In this document: positions 26,172 to 35,256 of the stretch, piece by piece
How the letters are laid out: each line of letters starts with the position of its first letter
Position numbering within the stretch: position 1 is the stretch's first letter
From: Rhodothermia bacterium
GTDB taxonomy: Bacteria > Bacteroidota > Rhodothermia > Rhodothermales > UBA2364
Length of the DNA stretch: 64,000 bases
Assembly (NCBI GenBank): GCA_017303715.1
Contig: JAFLBZ010000001.1
Coordinates: 186,001-250,000 of the forward strand
Reading direction: 5' to 3'
Notes under the pieces: model-generated
The model's database searches: none
Told to the model about the DNA's origin: nothing
What the model saw: the letters and a program-made list of their open reading frames with translations, nothing else
Made by a program: the position numbers and the translations under genes

Positions 26172-26666
26172 ATGTCTTTAGAAAGCTTGCTACATACCGA
26201 GAAGCGCTGGATGAAATATGCCTTAAAAGAAGCCGAACGAGCAGCGCAATCCGGAGAGGTGCCAGTTGGTGCGATTGTGGTAAAGGAAGGAAGGATTATT
26301 GGGCGTGGGCACAATCAAGTGGAACATCTGCAAGACCCAACCGCACATGCCGAAATCTTGGCTATTACGGCTGCATGTGAAACCTTAGGACAAAAATGGT
26401 TACAAGGTTGTTCGCTGTACGTCACGCTTGAGCCATGCCCGATGTGCGCCGGTGCATTGGTGATGGCAAGGCTTTCACGCTTGGTTTTTGGCGCTTTCGA
26501 TGAAAAAGCGGGGTGTTGTGGAACGCTTCACAACTTGGTACAAGACAGAAAGTTCAATCACCAGATGGAGGTTATCTCTGGGGTGGAAGCAGACCTCTCT
26601 GCGCAAATGCTTCGTGCGTTTTTCCATGAGCAGCGGATGAGGCCGGAAAATGCTAAAAACAATTAA
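26172..26666 (+). CDS. tadA: tRNA-specific adenosine deaminase
   Basis: The start ATG 26172 gives 164 residues, the usual TadA size; the frame upstream to 26046 overlaps the tRNA terminator and is not part of the gene. Zinc and catalytic residues are intact: H59-A-E61 (TAHAEIL) and C89/C92 in TLEPCPMCAGA. TadA converts A34 to inosine in tRNA-Arg(ACG), allowing one tRNA to read CGU, CGC and CGA. The substrate tRNA gene is immediately upstream, and ypdA follows after 13 bp. Confidence 0.96.
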   Translation: MSLESLLHTEKRWMKYALKEAERAAQSGEVPVGAIVVKEGRIIGRGHNQVEHLQDPTAHAEILAITAACETLGQKWLQGCSLYVTLEPCPMCAGALVMARLSRLVFGAFDEKAGCCGTLHNLVQDRKFNHQMEVISGVEADLSAQMLRAFFHEQRMRPENAKNN

Positions 26667-26679
26667 TCGTTAAATAAAG

Positions 26680-27639
26680 ATGTACGATATATTAATCATT
26701 GGGGCTGGTCCTCTTGGACTTGCCTGTGGAATTGCCGCAAGGCGTGCCGGACTTTCGCATCTGATCTTAGAAAAAGGGGCTTTGATTAATTCCTTTGTGG
26801 GGTATCCCACCGATTTAGAGTTTTTTTCTACGCCAGAATTATTGGAGATTGGCGGTGTTCCATTTACGACGCGGCATTACAAACCTGTCCGGTCGGAGGC
26901 TCTGGAGTATTACCGCCATGTAGCAAGGGTGGAGGAATTAAATATCCGTCTTTATGAGCGCGTCACGGATATTCACGGGGTGTCAGGAAATTTTAGCGTC
27001 CTCACGGAAAAAGGGCTTTATAGCGCCAAAAATGTGGTTATAGCTACCGGTTTTTTTGATTGTCCTAATCCCTTGCAGGTAAAAGGTAGCGATTTCCCCA
27101 AAGTGATTCATTATTACAAGGAGCCTTTTGCCTATGCCTACCAAAAAGTTGCAGTGATTGGGGCCAAAAACTCGGCGGCAAAAGCAGCTTTGGATCTCTA
27201 CCGACACGGCGCAACCGTATCCCTAATTGTTCGGGGAAATGAGATTTCGGACAAGGTTAAATACTGGATAAAGCCAGATTTGGAGAATAGAATTCTGGAT
27301 GGGAGTATAAAAGCTTATTTTAATTCAAGCGTTCGAGAAATTACAGAAAAGAGCATTTCCTTAGACACGCAAAAAGGTTTCGTGGTTTTAGAAAACGACT
27401 GGGTTTTTGCCATGACGGGTTATCGCCCCGATTTCGAGATGTTACGGCGTTTTGGTTTGGACTTTGAGGCTGATGAATGGCAAACACCCGTTCACCACCG
27501 TGATACGATGGAAACCAATCGTGAGGGTGTGTACTTAGCAGGTGTTGTGTGTGGTGGACTACGAACCAATATCTGGTTTATCGAGAACAGCCGCATTCAT
27601 GCAGACATGATCATAGACGACATCCGTAGAAAGCAATAA
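26680..27639 (+). CDS. ypdA: YpdA-family bacillithiol disulfide reductase
   Basis: 319 residues. The FAD-binding motif is IIGAGPLGLACG near residues 6-17 and a second nucleotide-binding motif (VIGAKNSAAKAALDLYRHG) lies near 156-175. GYPTDLEFFSTPELLEIGG is characteristic of YpdA. It uses NADPH to reduce oxidised bacillithiol (BSSB), keeping the thiol pool reduced. No CxxC redox motif is present, as expected for this family. It suggests that the organism makes bacillithiol. It follows tadA by 13 bp and converges on the cytochrome gene with only 5 bp between. Confidence 0.9.
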   Translation: MYDILIIGAGPLGLACGIAARRAGLSHLILEKGALINSFVGYPTDLEFFSTPELLEIGGVPFTTRHYKPVRSEALEYYRHVARVEELNIRLYERVTDIHGVSGNFSVLTEKGLYSAKNVVIATGFFDCPNPLQVKGSDFPKVIHYYKEPFAYAYQKVAVIGAKNSAAKAALDLYRHGATVSLIVRGNEISDKVKYWIKPDLENRILDGSIKAYFNSSVREITEKSISLDTQKGFVVLENDWVFAMTGYRPDFEMLRRFGLDFEADEWQTPVHHRDTMETNREGVYLAGVVCGGLRTNIWFIENSRIHADMIIDDIRRKQ

Positions 27640-27644
27640 AGAGT

Positions 27645-29801
27645 TTAAGGAGCCTGCAAAACTTGTCGTGCCATACCATTACTTGGGTCTAACACAAGAG
27701 TCCTTTTTGCCAAATTTATCGCCTCAGTTTTTTTTCCAAGTTGATAATAAACAGCGGCTAATGTCCCCATAGTTGTCGCATTATTTGGAACCAATTGCGC
27801 GGAACGTTCCAACAAAGATTGGGCATCCGCAAAACGACTCGTTTGAATATAGAGCGAGGCCAAATTGTTTAGCATGGCTGCATTATTAGGGTTAAGTTGA
27901 GTGGTTCGCCGGAACATTCGCTCCGCATTTTTCAGTTCGCCTCTTTTTGCCAGAATGACCCCAAGGTTTCCCAAACCGTTTATATGGTCTGGATTTAGCC
28001 GTACTGCTTGGAAAAGATATTTTTCTGCCTCAGAAGCGTTATTTTGCTTAAAATACAGGGTTCCAAGGTTATAATTGGCCTCCGTTTGCCATGGGTCTTC
28101 AGCAACAGCGGCTTTATACGCCTCAATAGCTTCCGAGAGTCGTCCTTGTGTTTCTAAGAGCCGTCCCAGATTGGTACGGATATTGGCCAAAGCGGGTTGA
28201 ATTTCCAGCGCTTTACGGTATAATTTTTCCGCCTCATGCACCGGACGTCCAGCCGCTTCATAGGCTTGCGCAAGACCATTCAACCGCTCTGGAACCCCGC
28301 TATTCTGTGCATTTGCTTTTTCCATCCATTGAATGGCCTCGTCAAAATTTCCTTGTAGAAACAGCGCATAGCCCAACGAAAACATGGCTTCTCCCATTTT
28401 GGGAAAATTGGGAAGTTTCTCACGGAGCAGGTCTATGCCTTTTTGGAGCAGGTCTTCCCGATCCATTCTGCGGCCATAAACCATGTAAGCCATTCCCACA
28501 TAAAGTTCAGCCTCCGGAGTATTGTCTGGAAAATGTGATTTCAGTTCAATATTGCCATCCCCCAACGATTCGTCATATCGCACCTTACCCGATCGAACCA
28601 CGCGCACCTGATGATCGGTAAAAGAGGAATGGGGCGCATCTGCCGTTTGTGTTTTGGGCATATGGCACGAGATACAATTAGAGGTCGTTTGGTGATTGGC
28701 TTTTTCGGTCGTAGCCACTTTCGCCGGTAATCCCGCAGCCGGATGACAAGAGAGGCATTTTTGGTTAAAATATTCGACACCTTTTTCTCGGAAGCCTTCA
28801 TGCGGATCGTGGCAAGTGGTACAATCCATGGGTTTTTTTGCGGTTATTGACCCCGTAAAACAAGCACTCTCCTTCATCCTATCGGCATGGGACACTACCG
28901 AAATCCGTCCGTTTGCATCAGCATTAGCCACTTTAAACACCGCAACATGGCTTGATAAAGTCATGGAAGGGCGAAAATCAAAGGCTTTTACGCCTTCACG
29001 CAGCAAAGAAACGGGGCCGTGTAAATGGCATTGTTGACAAACATCCAAACGCCGATCCAAAGAAAGGTGTTTGGGGTTCACAATGGTATAATCTGTCCCC
29101 TTGAAATCTGGATCGGAGGTGCGCTCCTCCACGTGCAAAGCACCCGGCCCATGACAGCGTTCACAACTGATGCCTTCCGGCATTTTGGTGTATTTCCCCT
29201 CGACAAACGGGACTGGTTCTGGATAAGAATTGTGGCAGGCCATACACCGCTCTGGAATTTCGCGGTTAAATCGTGCGTTTTTTTCTTTATATCCCGGACT
29301 AAAAGACCATTTTTTTTCTTGGGTGTACCACGTGAGCGGCAGTTCGTAATGGCGACCATTTTCAACGGTGATATAGGTGCGTGCGGCAGTCCCACTACCC
29401 ACGACATAGTTCATTTCTCGGATAAGCGAGGTCGTTTTTTCGCCATTTTCCAAACGGTACTCTTCTTGGAAAAACTTATTGCCCTCACGGAATGGGCGGT
29501 AATAAAATCCGGTAGCCTCATGATAGATCGGAGCTGTATCAAAATTTTCTACCGTATTGGCCTCCGTAAGTGTATAAAAAGAGTTGGCCATGCCATGCGA
29601 CTCGTAGCGTGCGACCAAATCTTCATGACACGAGGCGCATGCTTCATCACCCACAAAAGAAGATTTTAGGTTTTTGAACGGGTTGGGTTCCACTGGATCG
29701 GAGGATTCGGAGCCGTTCTGACAGGCTGAAATCAGAAAAAACATTCCCAAAACTAAAAAAGCAATGGGGAAAAAGGAAATACGGACAAATAAGCGCTTCA
29801 T
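27645..29801 (-). CDS. Multihaem cytochrome c lipoprotein fused to TPR repeats
   Basis: 718 residues. The signal carries a lipobox (ISAC, Cys 27). Seven CxxCH haem-c sites are seen at about residues 55, 186, 213, 255, 327, 349 and 376, arranged as in the cytochrome c554-like family. From about residue 430 to the end runs a string of TPRs (AMFSLGYALFLQGNFDEAIQW, NLGTLYFKQNNASEAEKYL, LNNLASLYIQTSRFADAQSL). It is probably an envelope electron-transfer protein with a protein-docking tail. The redox partner is unknown. Relatives of this architecture are common in environmental Bacteroidota and Planctomycetota. Confidence 0.93.
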   Translation of the reverse strand: MKRLFVRISFFPIAFLVLGMFFLISACQNGSESSDPVEPNPFKNLKSSFVGDEACASCHEDLVARYESHGMANSFYTLTEANTVENFDTAPIYHEATGFYYRPFREGNKFFQEEYRLENGEKTTSLIREMNYVVGSGTAARTYITVENGRHYELPLTWYTQEKKWSFSPGYKEKNARFNREIPERCMACHNSYPEPVPFVEGKYTKMPEGISCERCHGPGALHVEERTSDPDFKGTDYTIVNPKHLSLDRRLDVCQQCHLHGPVSLLREGVKAFDFRPSMTLSSHVAVFKVANADANGRISVVSHADRMKESACFTGSITAKKPMDCTTCHDPHEGFREKGVEYFNQKCLSCHPAAGLPAKVATTEKANHQTTSNCISCHMPKTQTADAPHSSFTDHQVRVVRSGKVRYDESLGDGNIELKSHFPDNTPEAELYVGMAYMVYGRRMDREDLLQKGIDLLREKLPNFPKMGEAMFSLGYALFLQGNFDEAIQWMEKANAQNSGVPERLNGLAQAYEAAGRPVHEAEKLYRKALEIQPALANIRTNLGRLLETQGRLSEAIEAYKAAVAEDPWQTEANYNLGTLYFKQNNASEAEKYLFQAVRLNPDHINGLGNLGVILAKRGELKNAERMFRRTTQLNPNNAAMLNNLASLYIQTSRFADAQSLLERSAQLVPNNATTMGTLAAVYYQLGKKTEAINLAKRTLVLDPSNGMARQVLQAP

Positions 29802-29974
29802 AACATCCTATTAATTGATCTAATAAGTTAGGATTTTCGAATGCGGCTTACAAATTTTTATGCACGGCGGTTAACTTACGTTGCTGGATGTGATTAGCGT
29901 GGGGAAGGAGAGTTTGCACAATATTAGCACGCAAGGTGGATAGCGCCTTACCATAAATGGAAGCCTCTGGCCAA

Positions 29975-30006
29975 CAAAAAAGCCTCGTCTTTTGTGGACA
30001 AGGCTT
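29975..30006 (-). terminator. Terminator of the LRR/DUF11 surface protein gene
   Basis: On the minus strand AAGCCT (complement of 30001-30006) and AGGCTT (complement of 29980-29985) form a stem extended by GTC/GAC past one mismatch, followed by a T-run (complement of 29975-29980). It lies 24 bp past the stop at 30030. Confidence 0.8.
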
Positions 30007-30029
30007 GTTAGGGAACTTATCAGCAATAT

Positions 30030-33000
30030 TTATTCAGACTTGGTAACCCGTTGGACATACGTCTGGCTGTTGATGTTTACCCGAACCAAGTAGATACCAT
30101 TGGACGCAACCGTACCGTGAGTTGTTTTACCATCCCAGACCAATGTATGAAAACCTGCATCTAATACTTCATGTTTCTTTAGGACATTCACGCGGCGACC
30201 CAAAAGATCAAAAACCTCGGCATGAACGGTGGCTTCCTCGGCCAACTGGAGGGGCAACGTGGTTTGGAGGCTAAAAGGATTTGGGTAGCCGGAAGACAAT
30301 CCACTTTGTTGCGGAATTTCTACCGAAGGTGCTTGCGTGCCCACGCGAATTTTAAACTTCCTGACACTATTTTCTTGTTGTGAAACAAACGTGAAGGAAG
30401 GCTTTTTTCGCAAGTCCTGAACCGTTTTGGTCACAGGGTCAATGGCCCACACACCCAAGTTTTCTGGAAGTATCTCTGGTAATAAACTGGAAATATGAAC
30501 CAAACCTTTTTCGGAGGTACGGACACTCATTTCCCATTGTTCCTCTTGTTGGAATGGGCGGATGTCCGTTTTGTAGCGTTTAAGCGGCCTGTCCCAATCC
30601 ATATGTTCGAAAGCCACTTCAAGGTAAGGGCCTAAGATTGGTGGTGCGGCTTTGTCCAATTCATCCCACTGCGGACTGGCGGCTTGGTGAATCCCCAATG
30701 TGGCTTCGTTGGCACTCCGGTTACCGACCTTTGCTTTAAAACGGATAGACCAATCTGGTTGGACTTGGGCAAACACCTCTGTTTTGGTCACGATGCGCCG
30801 AAAAGGATCAACAAATAAGCTGTCGTTTTGATTGCCCGACAAATTGTTTGCCACGATGTAACCCTTAAAAGGAGAGAAGACGTCTGCTGATAGCCAATTG
30901 GGTTCAGGTGTTCCATCTTCGTCCAAATCGGCTGGAGAAAAGGTCTCTATCTGAAGATTTTGGCCAGACTTTGCACTAATGTTGGCGCGTGGTAGATCAA
31001 ACGCAAAAGGTGAACCTACCATATTCCAACCGGGTGCAAGTTTGCGTTTAAACACGTTGTTTAGTGGCACAGAGGTTGCTTCTCCGAGTAAAATGTCTTG
31101 AGGCAAGGGATCTCGGAAGATCAACCAGAATGCTGCCCCCGGCGCAAACTCCAATTCCGCCTCCGAGAGTTCGACGAGTTCTTCATTATTGGGGTTTTGG
31201 CCAAATAAGCGCCAACGCACCGGATTGTATGCCCCCAGAACTGGCTCAAGCAATGCGCGGATATTGGTTTCCTTAAGCGAATGGGGTGTTGCGATAAAGT
31301 TAAATTGGGCTGGATCGCTTCCATTCACCAAGAGGCTGGAAATAAAACTTACGTTCCCACTAGGAATCGCAGCTTGAATCGCCCGACGCCCACTGATGAC
31401 GTTTTGGTCTTTTGTATCGCGAACCGTCGCAAAATACTCCACACCTTGGATGCCTACGGCGGTTGCGGGGATGGTGGCTACAAAAGTGGCTGGATTGTTT
31501 TCGGTGCCCTCTTTTGTCATCGTTAGACTTGTGAAACCCGCCTCACCACCTCGTCTAAATTGTAATACAGCACCAGCAACCCCTACATCATCTTGTGCCT
31601 GAACCCTAATGACAATGGGCTGCGCAATAGGCTGCGGAGTGGCGAAATTCGTGACAGAAACAATGACCGGTGCGGTATCGCGTGTAATATTGATCTGTAC
31701 GCGGCTCAAATCGTCCTCCGACTGCACATTGTTGCCCGGTGTAGAATCCACATCCAATTCGGTTGCTTTGGACACTTGTGCAACGTTGGAGGCAAGTCCG
31801 GGTTCGCCCAAAAGTGCCGTTATGGTAAGTTGCACCGATTCCGACTCTAAAAGCTCACCGATTGCCCATTGGCCGGTTTGTGAATTAAACGTGCCTTTAT
31901 TGGGGCTTCCAGAAAGAAATGTGAGGTTCGCGGACTTTGTTTGGCTTAGTTCCACATTGGTGGCGGGGCTTGGCCCTTTGTTCACCACGATTATGCGAAG
32001 TGAAGTTGTTGTGCCTTGGATTCCCGAAGTGGGGTTTGCCGTTTGCGATACTTCCAGATCAATCCTTGGTGTAACCGTCACCTCCACACACATGTCGTCG
32101 TCCTCATTCGTTGCACCATTGTTAAAATTACCGGGCTTAGAGTCTATATCTGCTTGTACGGCGGTGGCAACTTCGGCACAATTCCGGTGACTTTGCAGGG
32201 CACGGGCAGTTATCCGAAGTGTTGAACTTGCTTGTGGGGCAACGCTTCCTACCGTCCAGAGGTTATTGGCAAAGACTCCCGTTGGGCTTGCAGAAACAAA
32301 ACTGACACCAGATGGCAACAGATCGCGTACCGTAACCCCAGTTGCAGCGGCATTTCCTGTATTACGAACTGTAATCGTATATACAAGGTTGTTTCCTGCC
32401 AATGGATTTGCATTGTCAACCGTTTTGCTTAGTTCGAGGTCAATAAAGGGATCATTCACCACCAAAACCTTGTCTCGGCTCCGGAGTGTAAGACCTGTTA
32501 CGGCAGTATTGGTCACTTCCAAATAGTAGGAACCACTGTCATTAAGTTGGGCATTGCTAAAACTCAAAGTGTTGGTTATAGCGCCTTGCACATTGTTCTG
32601 ACCTCTTCGCCACTGATAACGGTTATTCGCCCCGCCAACCAATTCCGTGAAAGACGTACTTTGCCCCACTTCTATGGTGCGGTTTTCAGCCGTTCCAAAT
32701 AGGTTTTGTGGCGAAATAATGGGAAAGGTTTTGCCAACCAGCCATGCGGCAAAGGGTTCAAAATCCTCGAAGGTCAAGTTGTTGTTAGAGACATTTAAGG
32801 TTTGTAAACTCCTGAAATTGCTAAAATTCGGCAGGTCTGATAATTGGTTGTTCTGAAGTTGTACCGAGAGCATGGTAGTGGGCAAATTTGCGGCCCCAGT
32901 TGACAGGTTGTTGTTTGCGAAATTGACAAATTGAAGTGCACTCAAATTTGCGAAGGAAGCCGGAATACTGCCGTTTAGGTTATTACTTGAGAGGGCCAAA

Positions 33001-34079
33001 CCTGTAACACGGTCTCCGTTGATCGTCACACCCTCCCAGTCCTTCACACGTCCGATAAGCCAATTACTTTTGCGAAGCCAACTTTGTCCGCCTGTGCTGT
33101 TGTACAAATTTACCAACCCAAGTGAATCTGCTTGGTTGATAAGCGTGCGGATTAACAAATTAATGGTGCCAGAACCAAGCGTGAGACCCGTAACTTGGCT
33201 GTTTGTAATGGCGTACCGATACTGACCAGCAGCGGCCTCGGTAACGGCGCTGAGCAGCAACGGATTCTGGTTGGAGTTGGGAAGCACGGTGTTGTTCTTA
33301 TACCAAGTGAATACATTATACTGGCCATTTATGGAGCCATATCCCAAACTAACGTTCGTGCCATAGTTGGCAACCTGTGTGCGGTTTATCCCAATAGTTT
33401 TCTGAGGAGCAATAATAAACTTGGCCGCATTCTGGTTGAAAAAGCCCGCATTTGGCTCAAAATCTGCGAAATCAAATTGATTATTGGAAAGGTTTACCGT
33501 CTCTAAATAAATGGACATCTGCTGCGGGTTGAATAAGAATCCCGTGAAATTGTTGTTGGAGATATCCAATACCGATAAGTCATAGACCTGCTCAACTTCC
33601 GCCGGGAAATTCCCCGTAAAGTTGTTACCATTTAGCAAAAGACGATAAAATCCGGTACTTTTTTTACCTAAAGAACCATTTCCTACCCCACCGTTTGGAT
33701 TGTTAGAGACTTGTGTTCGGATTATAGACTTTGGGACGTTGCCCGATAGGTTGTTTTTTGACAAATCCAAGAGCGAGACATAATATAGTGCATACATGTT
33801 TTGTGACAAATGATTGCCAAAATCAACAAGCGTTCCTGTCAAGTTGTTATCGGACAATTGAATTTCATCCACCCAATTATAATATGTTGTGATGCCATAC
33901 CACTTCGAGACCGGATCTTTGAGCCAGCCAGAATTGTTTTTCCAATTTGGCCCACCTGTTGCATTGTAAAGTGCAACCAAAGCCAAGGAGTCTGCCTCAA
34001 GAACTGGGCCTTGCGCCTTTGCTTGTTGTGAAGTAAACAGAATCGGCGCTAATGCGTAGAAAAGAAGTCGCTTAAACAT
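30030..34079 (-). CDS. Secreted LRR-Ig-DUF11 protein with T9SS sorting domain
   Basis: 1349 residues with a signal peptide (cleavage near AKAQ). Leucine-rich repeats open the protein, introduced twice by LVALYNATGGPNWKNNSGW and LVNLYNSTGGQSWLRKSNW. Both repeat blocks are followed by Ig-like segments of the QWRRGQNNVQGAITNTLSF and DSGSYYLEVTN kind. Two DUF11-type repeats follow (NPLAGNNLVYTITVRNTGNAAATG, then TSLRIIVVNKGPSPATNVEL). The last 85 residues (SSGYPNPFSLQTTLPL to YVQRVTKSE) form a type A T9SS sorting domain. It is probably a surface adhesin or binding protein. It is monocistronic. Confidence 0.92.
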   Translation of the reverse strand: MFKRLLFYALAPILFTSQQAKAQGPVLEADSLALVALYNATGGPNWKNNSGWLKDPVSKWYGITTYYNWVDEIQLSDNNLTGTLVDFGNHLSQNMYALYYVSLLDLSKNNLSGNVPKSIIRTQVSNNPNGGVGNGSLGKKSTGFYRLLLNGNNFTGNFPAEVEQVYDLSVLDISNNNFTGFLFNPQQMSIYLETVNLSNNQFDFADFEPNAGFFNQNAAKFIIAPQKTIGINRTQVANYGTNVSLGYGSINGQYNVFTWYKNNTVLPNSNQNPLLLSAVTEAAAGQYRYAITNSQVTGLTLGSGTINLLIRTLINQADSLGLVNLYNSTGGQSWLRKSNWLIGRVKDWEGVTINGDRVTGLALSSNNLNGSIPASFANLSALQFVNFANNNLSTGAANLPTTMLSVQLQNNQLSDLPNFSNFRSLQTLNVSNNNLTFEDFEPFAAWLVGKTFPIISPQNLFGTAENRTIEVGQSTSFTELVGGANNRYQWRRGQNNVQGAITNTLSFSNAQLNDSGSYYLEVTNTAVTGLTLRSRDKVLVVNDPFIDLELSKTVDNANPLAGNNLVYTITVRNTGNAAATGVTVRDLLPSGVSFVSASPTGVFANNLWTVGSVAPQASSTLRITARALQSHRNCAEVATAVQADIDSKPGNFNNGATNEDDDMCVEVTVTPRIDLEVSQTANPTSGIQGTTTSLRIIVVNKGPSPATNVELSQTKSANLTFLSGSPNKGTFNSQTGQWAIGELLESESVQLTITALLGEPGLASNVAQVSKATELDVDSTPGNNVQSEDDLSRVQINITRDTAPVIVSVTNFATPQPIAQPIVIRVQAQDDVGVAGAVLQFRRGGEAGFTSLTMTKEGTENNPATFVATIPATAVGIQGVEYFATVRDTKDQNVISGRRAIQAAIPSGNVSFISSLLVNGSDPAQFNFIATPHSLKETNIRALLEPVLGAYNPVRWRLFGQNPNNEELVELSEAELEFAPGAAFWLIFRDPLPQDILLGEATSVPLNNVFKRKLAPGWNMVGSPFAFDLPRANISAKSGQNLQIETFSPADLDEDGTPEPNWLSADVFSPFKGYIVANNLSGNQNDSLFVDPFRRIVTKTEVFAQVQPDWSIRFKAKVGNRSANEATLGIHQAASPQWDELDKAAPPILGPYLEVAFEHMDWDRPLKRYKTDIRPFQQEEQWEMSVRTSEKGLVHISSLLPEILPENLGVWAIDPVTKTVQDLRKKPSFTFVSQQENSVRKFKIRVGTQAPSVEIPQQSGLSSGYPNPFSLQTTLPLQLAEEATVHAEVFDLLGRRVNVLKKHEVLDAGFHTLVWDGKTTHGTVASNGIYLVRVNINSQTYVQRVTKSE

Positions 34080-34177
34080 GATATCAATGAGATAGGAGGA
34101 AGGTATTTGTTTTCACAAAATAGAAAAATGAAAAGGCAATTCAAAGCCTTCTTACAGGACTACTTTTTTTGGGGCAC

Positions 34178-35089
34178 TTACTCCCAAATATTGGGGCGTC
34201 TGCCCACCTGATTGGGTGGCGGGTTTCCTACTTGGTTGCCCATTTCGCCAAATGCTGCCCCAACGCCTGCCGGAGAAGTAATAATCCCCACATCGGTGAG
34301 CATTCGCCGTCTTGCCCTCCCTTCAGCGGTATCGGGGCTTCCCGTCCAATTCTGTAGGGCGTTGTTAATGTGGCCGAGCGTGGCTCCAAGTACGCCTTCT
34401 AAAACTTTGGTGGCCACTGCTTCCGAGGCGCCAAGTCTTCTGGCCAAAGTAGGTGCAACTCTTCCCGCAACCCGCGAGAAAAACTTAGACCCCGTCAGAA
34501 AGTCACCAATTTTAGAACCAATTGCCGCTGCAAGTGCATCCCCAGCCATGCCAATAAATCCGGCGGCTACATCTGCTAAGGTAAACCCAACAAAGCGTGT
34601 GGTTGGCATACAAAAAACCGTGCCAATGGGCAAGACAAAACCAACACCCGCTGCATCTTGGCATTGCTGTACCATCATCATCCCAGGAGGAGCAGAAATG
34701 GCAATGGGACCAGATTGCCCGATGTTGATCGCCCCCATCGTTGCTTTCTCTTGTACCCCAAAAGAGGGCATAAAGTGCTTGGTGGAAGAGCCAAGCATAA
34801 CGGTTATCGTCTCTATAGGCGGGATCGCCCATGTGGCAATGTGCGGAATAAGCATCCCCTTGTCGTGTCCATGCAAGGTGTCGCTAAACACCATTCCTGT
34901 ATGGACGTTGCCAATGGTAAACTTCCCCAGCAAGAGTTCTCCAACGGGAACGCCCGGCGGGATAACCACAATCCACGGAAAAACAGGCGCTGGAACAGGT
35001 GGTGCAGGCGGCGGATTGATGAGGGTCGCCTTGTGCATGTCGGTCGAAAAACCGCCCAAGTTGGGGTGTTTTGTCGAGATTGCCGTCAT
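34178..35089 (-). CDS. PAAR-like VgrG-island protein, paralog 2
   Basis: 303 residues, no signal peptide. It shares its start (MTAISTKHPNLGGF), a proline-rich segment (NPPPAPPVPAPVFPW), HDKGMLIPHIATW, VMLGSSTKHFMPSFG, MVQQCQDA, VFCMPTTRFVGFT and its very end (GRRPNIWE) with the neighbouring 335-residue protein. The proline segment and paired HxxP-type turns recall PAAR-like/DUF4150 spike-tip proteins, though I cannot prove membership. The variable middle (ADVAAGFIGMAGDALAAAIG and following helices) could be an effector part. It is the last gene of the VgrG island, 167 bp after its paralog. Confidence 0.65.
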   Translation of the reverse strand: MTAISTKHPNLGGFSTDMHKATLINPPPAPPVPAPVFPWIVVIPPGVPVGELLLGKFTIGNVHTGMVFSDTLHGHDKGMLIPHIATWAIPPIETITVMLGSSTKHFMPSFGVQEKATMGAINIGQSGPIAISAPPGMMMVQQCQDAAGVGFVLPIGTVFCMPTTRFVGFTLADVAAGFIGMAGDALAAAIGSKIGDFLTGSKFFSRVAGRVAPTLARRLGASEAVATKVLEGVLGATLGHINNALQNWTGSPDTAEGRARRRMLTDVGIITSPAGVGAAFGEMGNQVGNPPPNQVGRRPNIWE

Positions 35090-35256
35090 AAATACGGGTG
35101 TTCATGTCGTTTATTCAAAGAGCAGAAGCTCGGATTTACGGGTGTATAAACCGTTAGGTGCTAATTATGGGTGATAATAGTTTTAGCTAAATTATTAAAT
35201 ATACTTGACTTATTCAATAAAAAAAGCAAGTTATTTGTCAGACAAATACAAAGGGC
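35090..35256. other. Spacer between the PAAR-like paralogs with a 15-bp palindrome
   Basis: The 167-bp AT-rich gap is the only real gap in an otherwise tight operon. ATTTGTCAGACAAAT at 35233-35247 is a perfect 7-bp inverted repeat around one base, 10 bp past the stop of the upstream paralog. It could be a regulator site or part of an mRNA hairpin. No T-run follows it. Confidence 0.4.

Noticed and set aside
29025-29669. A 214-codon plus-strand frame opposite the multihaem cytochrome gene
   Set aside because: It lies inside an intact haem-motif-bearing gene and has a biased, low-complexity translation.
34212-35174. A 320-codon plus-strand reading frame opposite the PAAR-like paralog 2
   Set aside because: It is antisense to a conserved gene with a paralog and an operon context, its translation lacks any family features, and it arises from the codon bias of the true gene.
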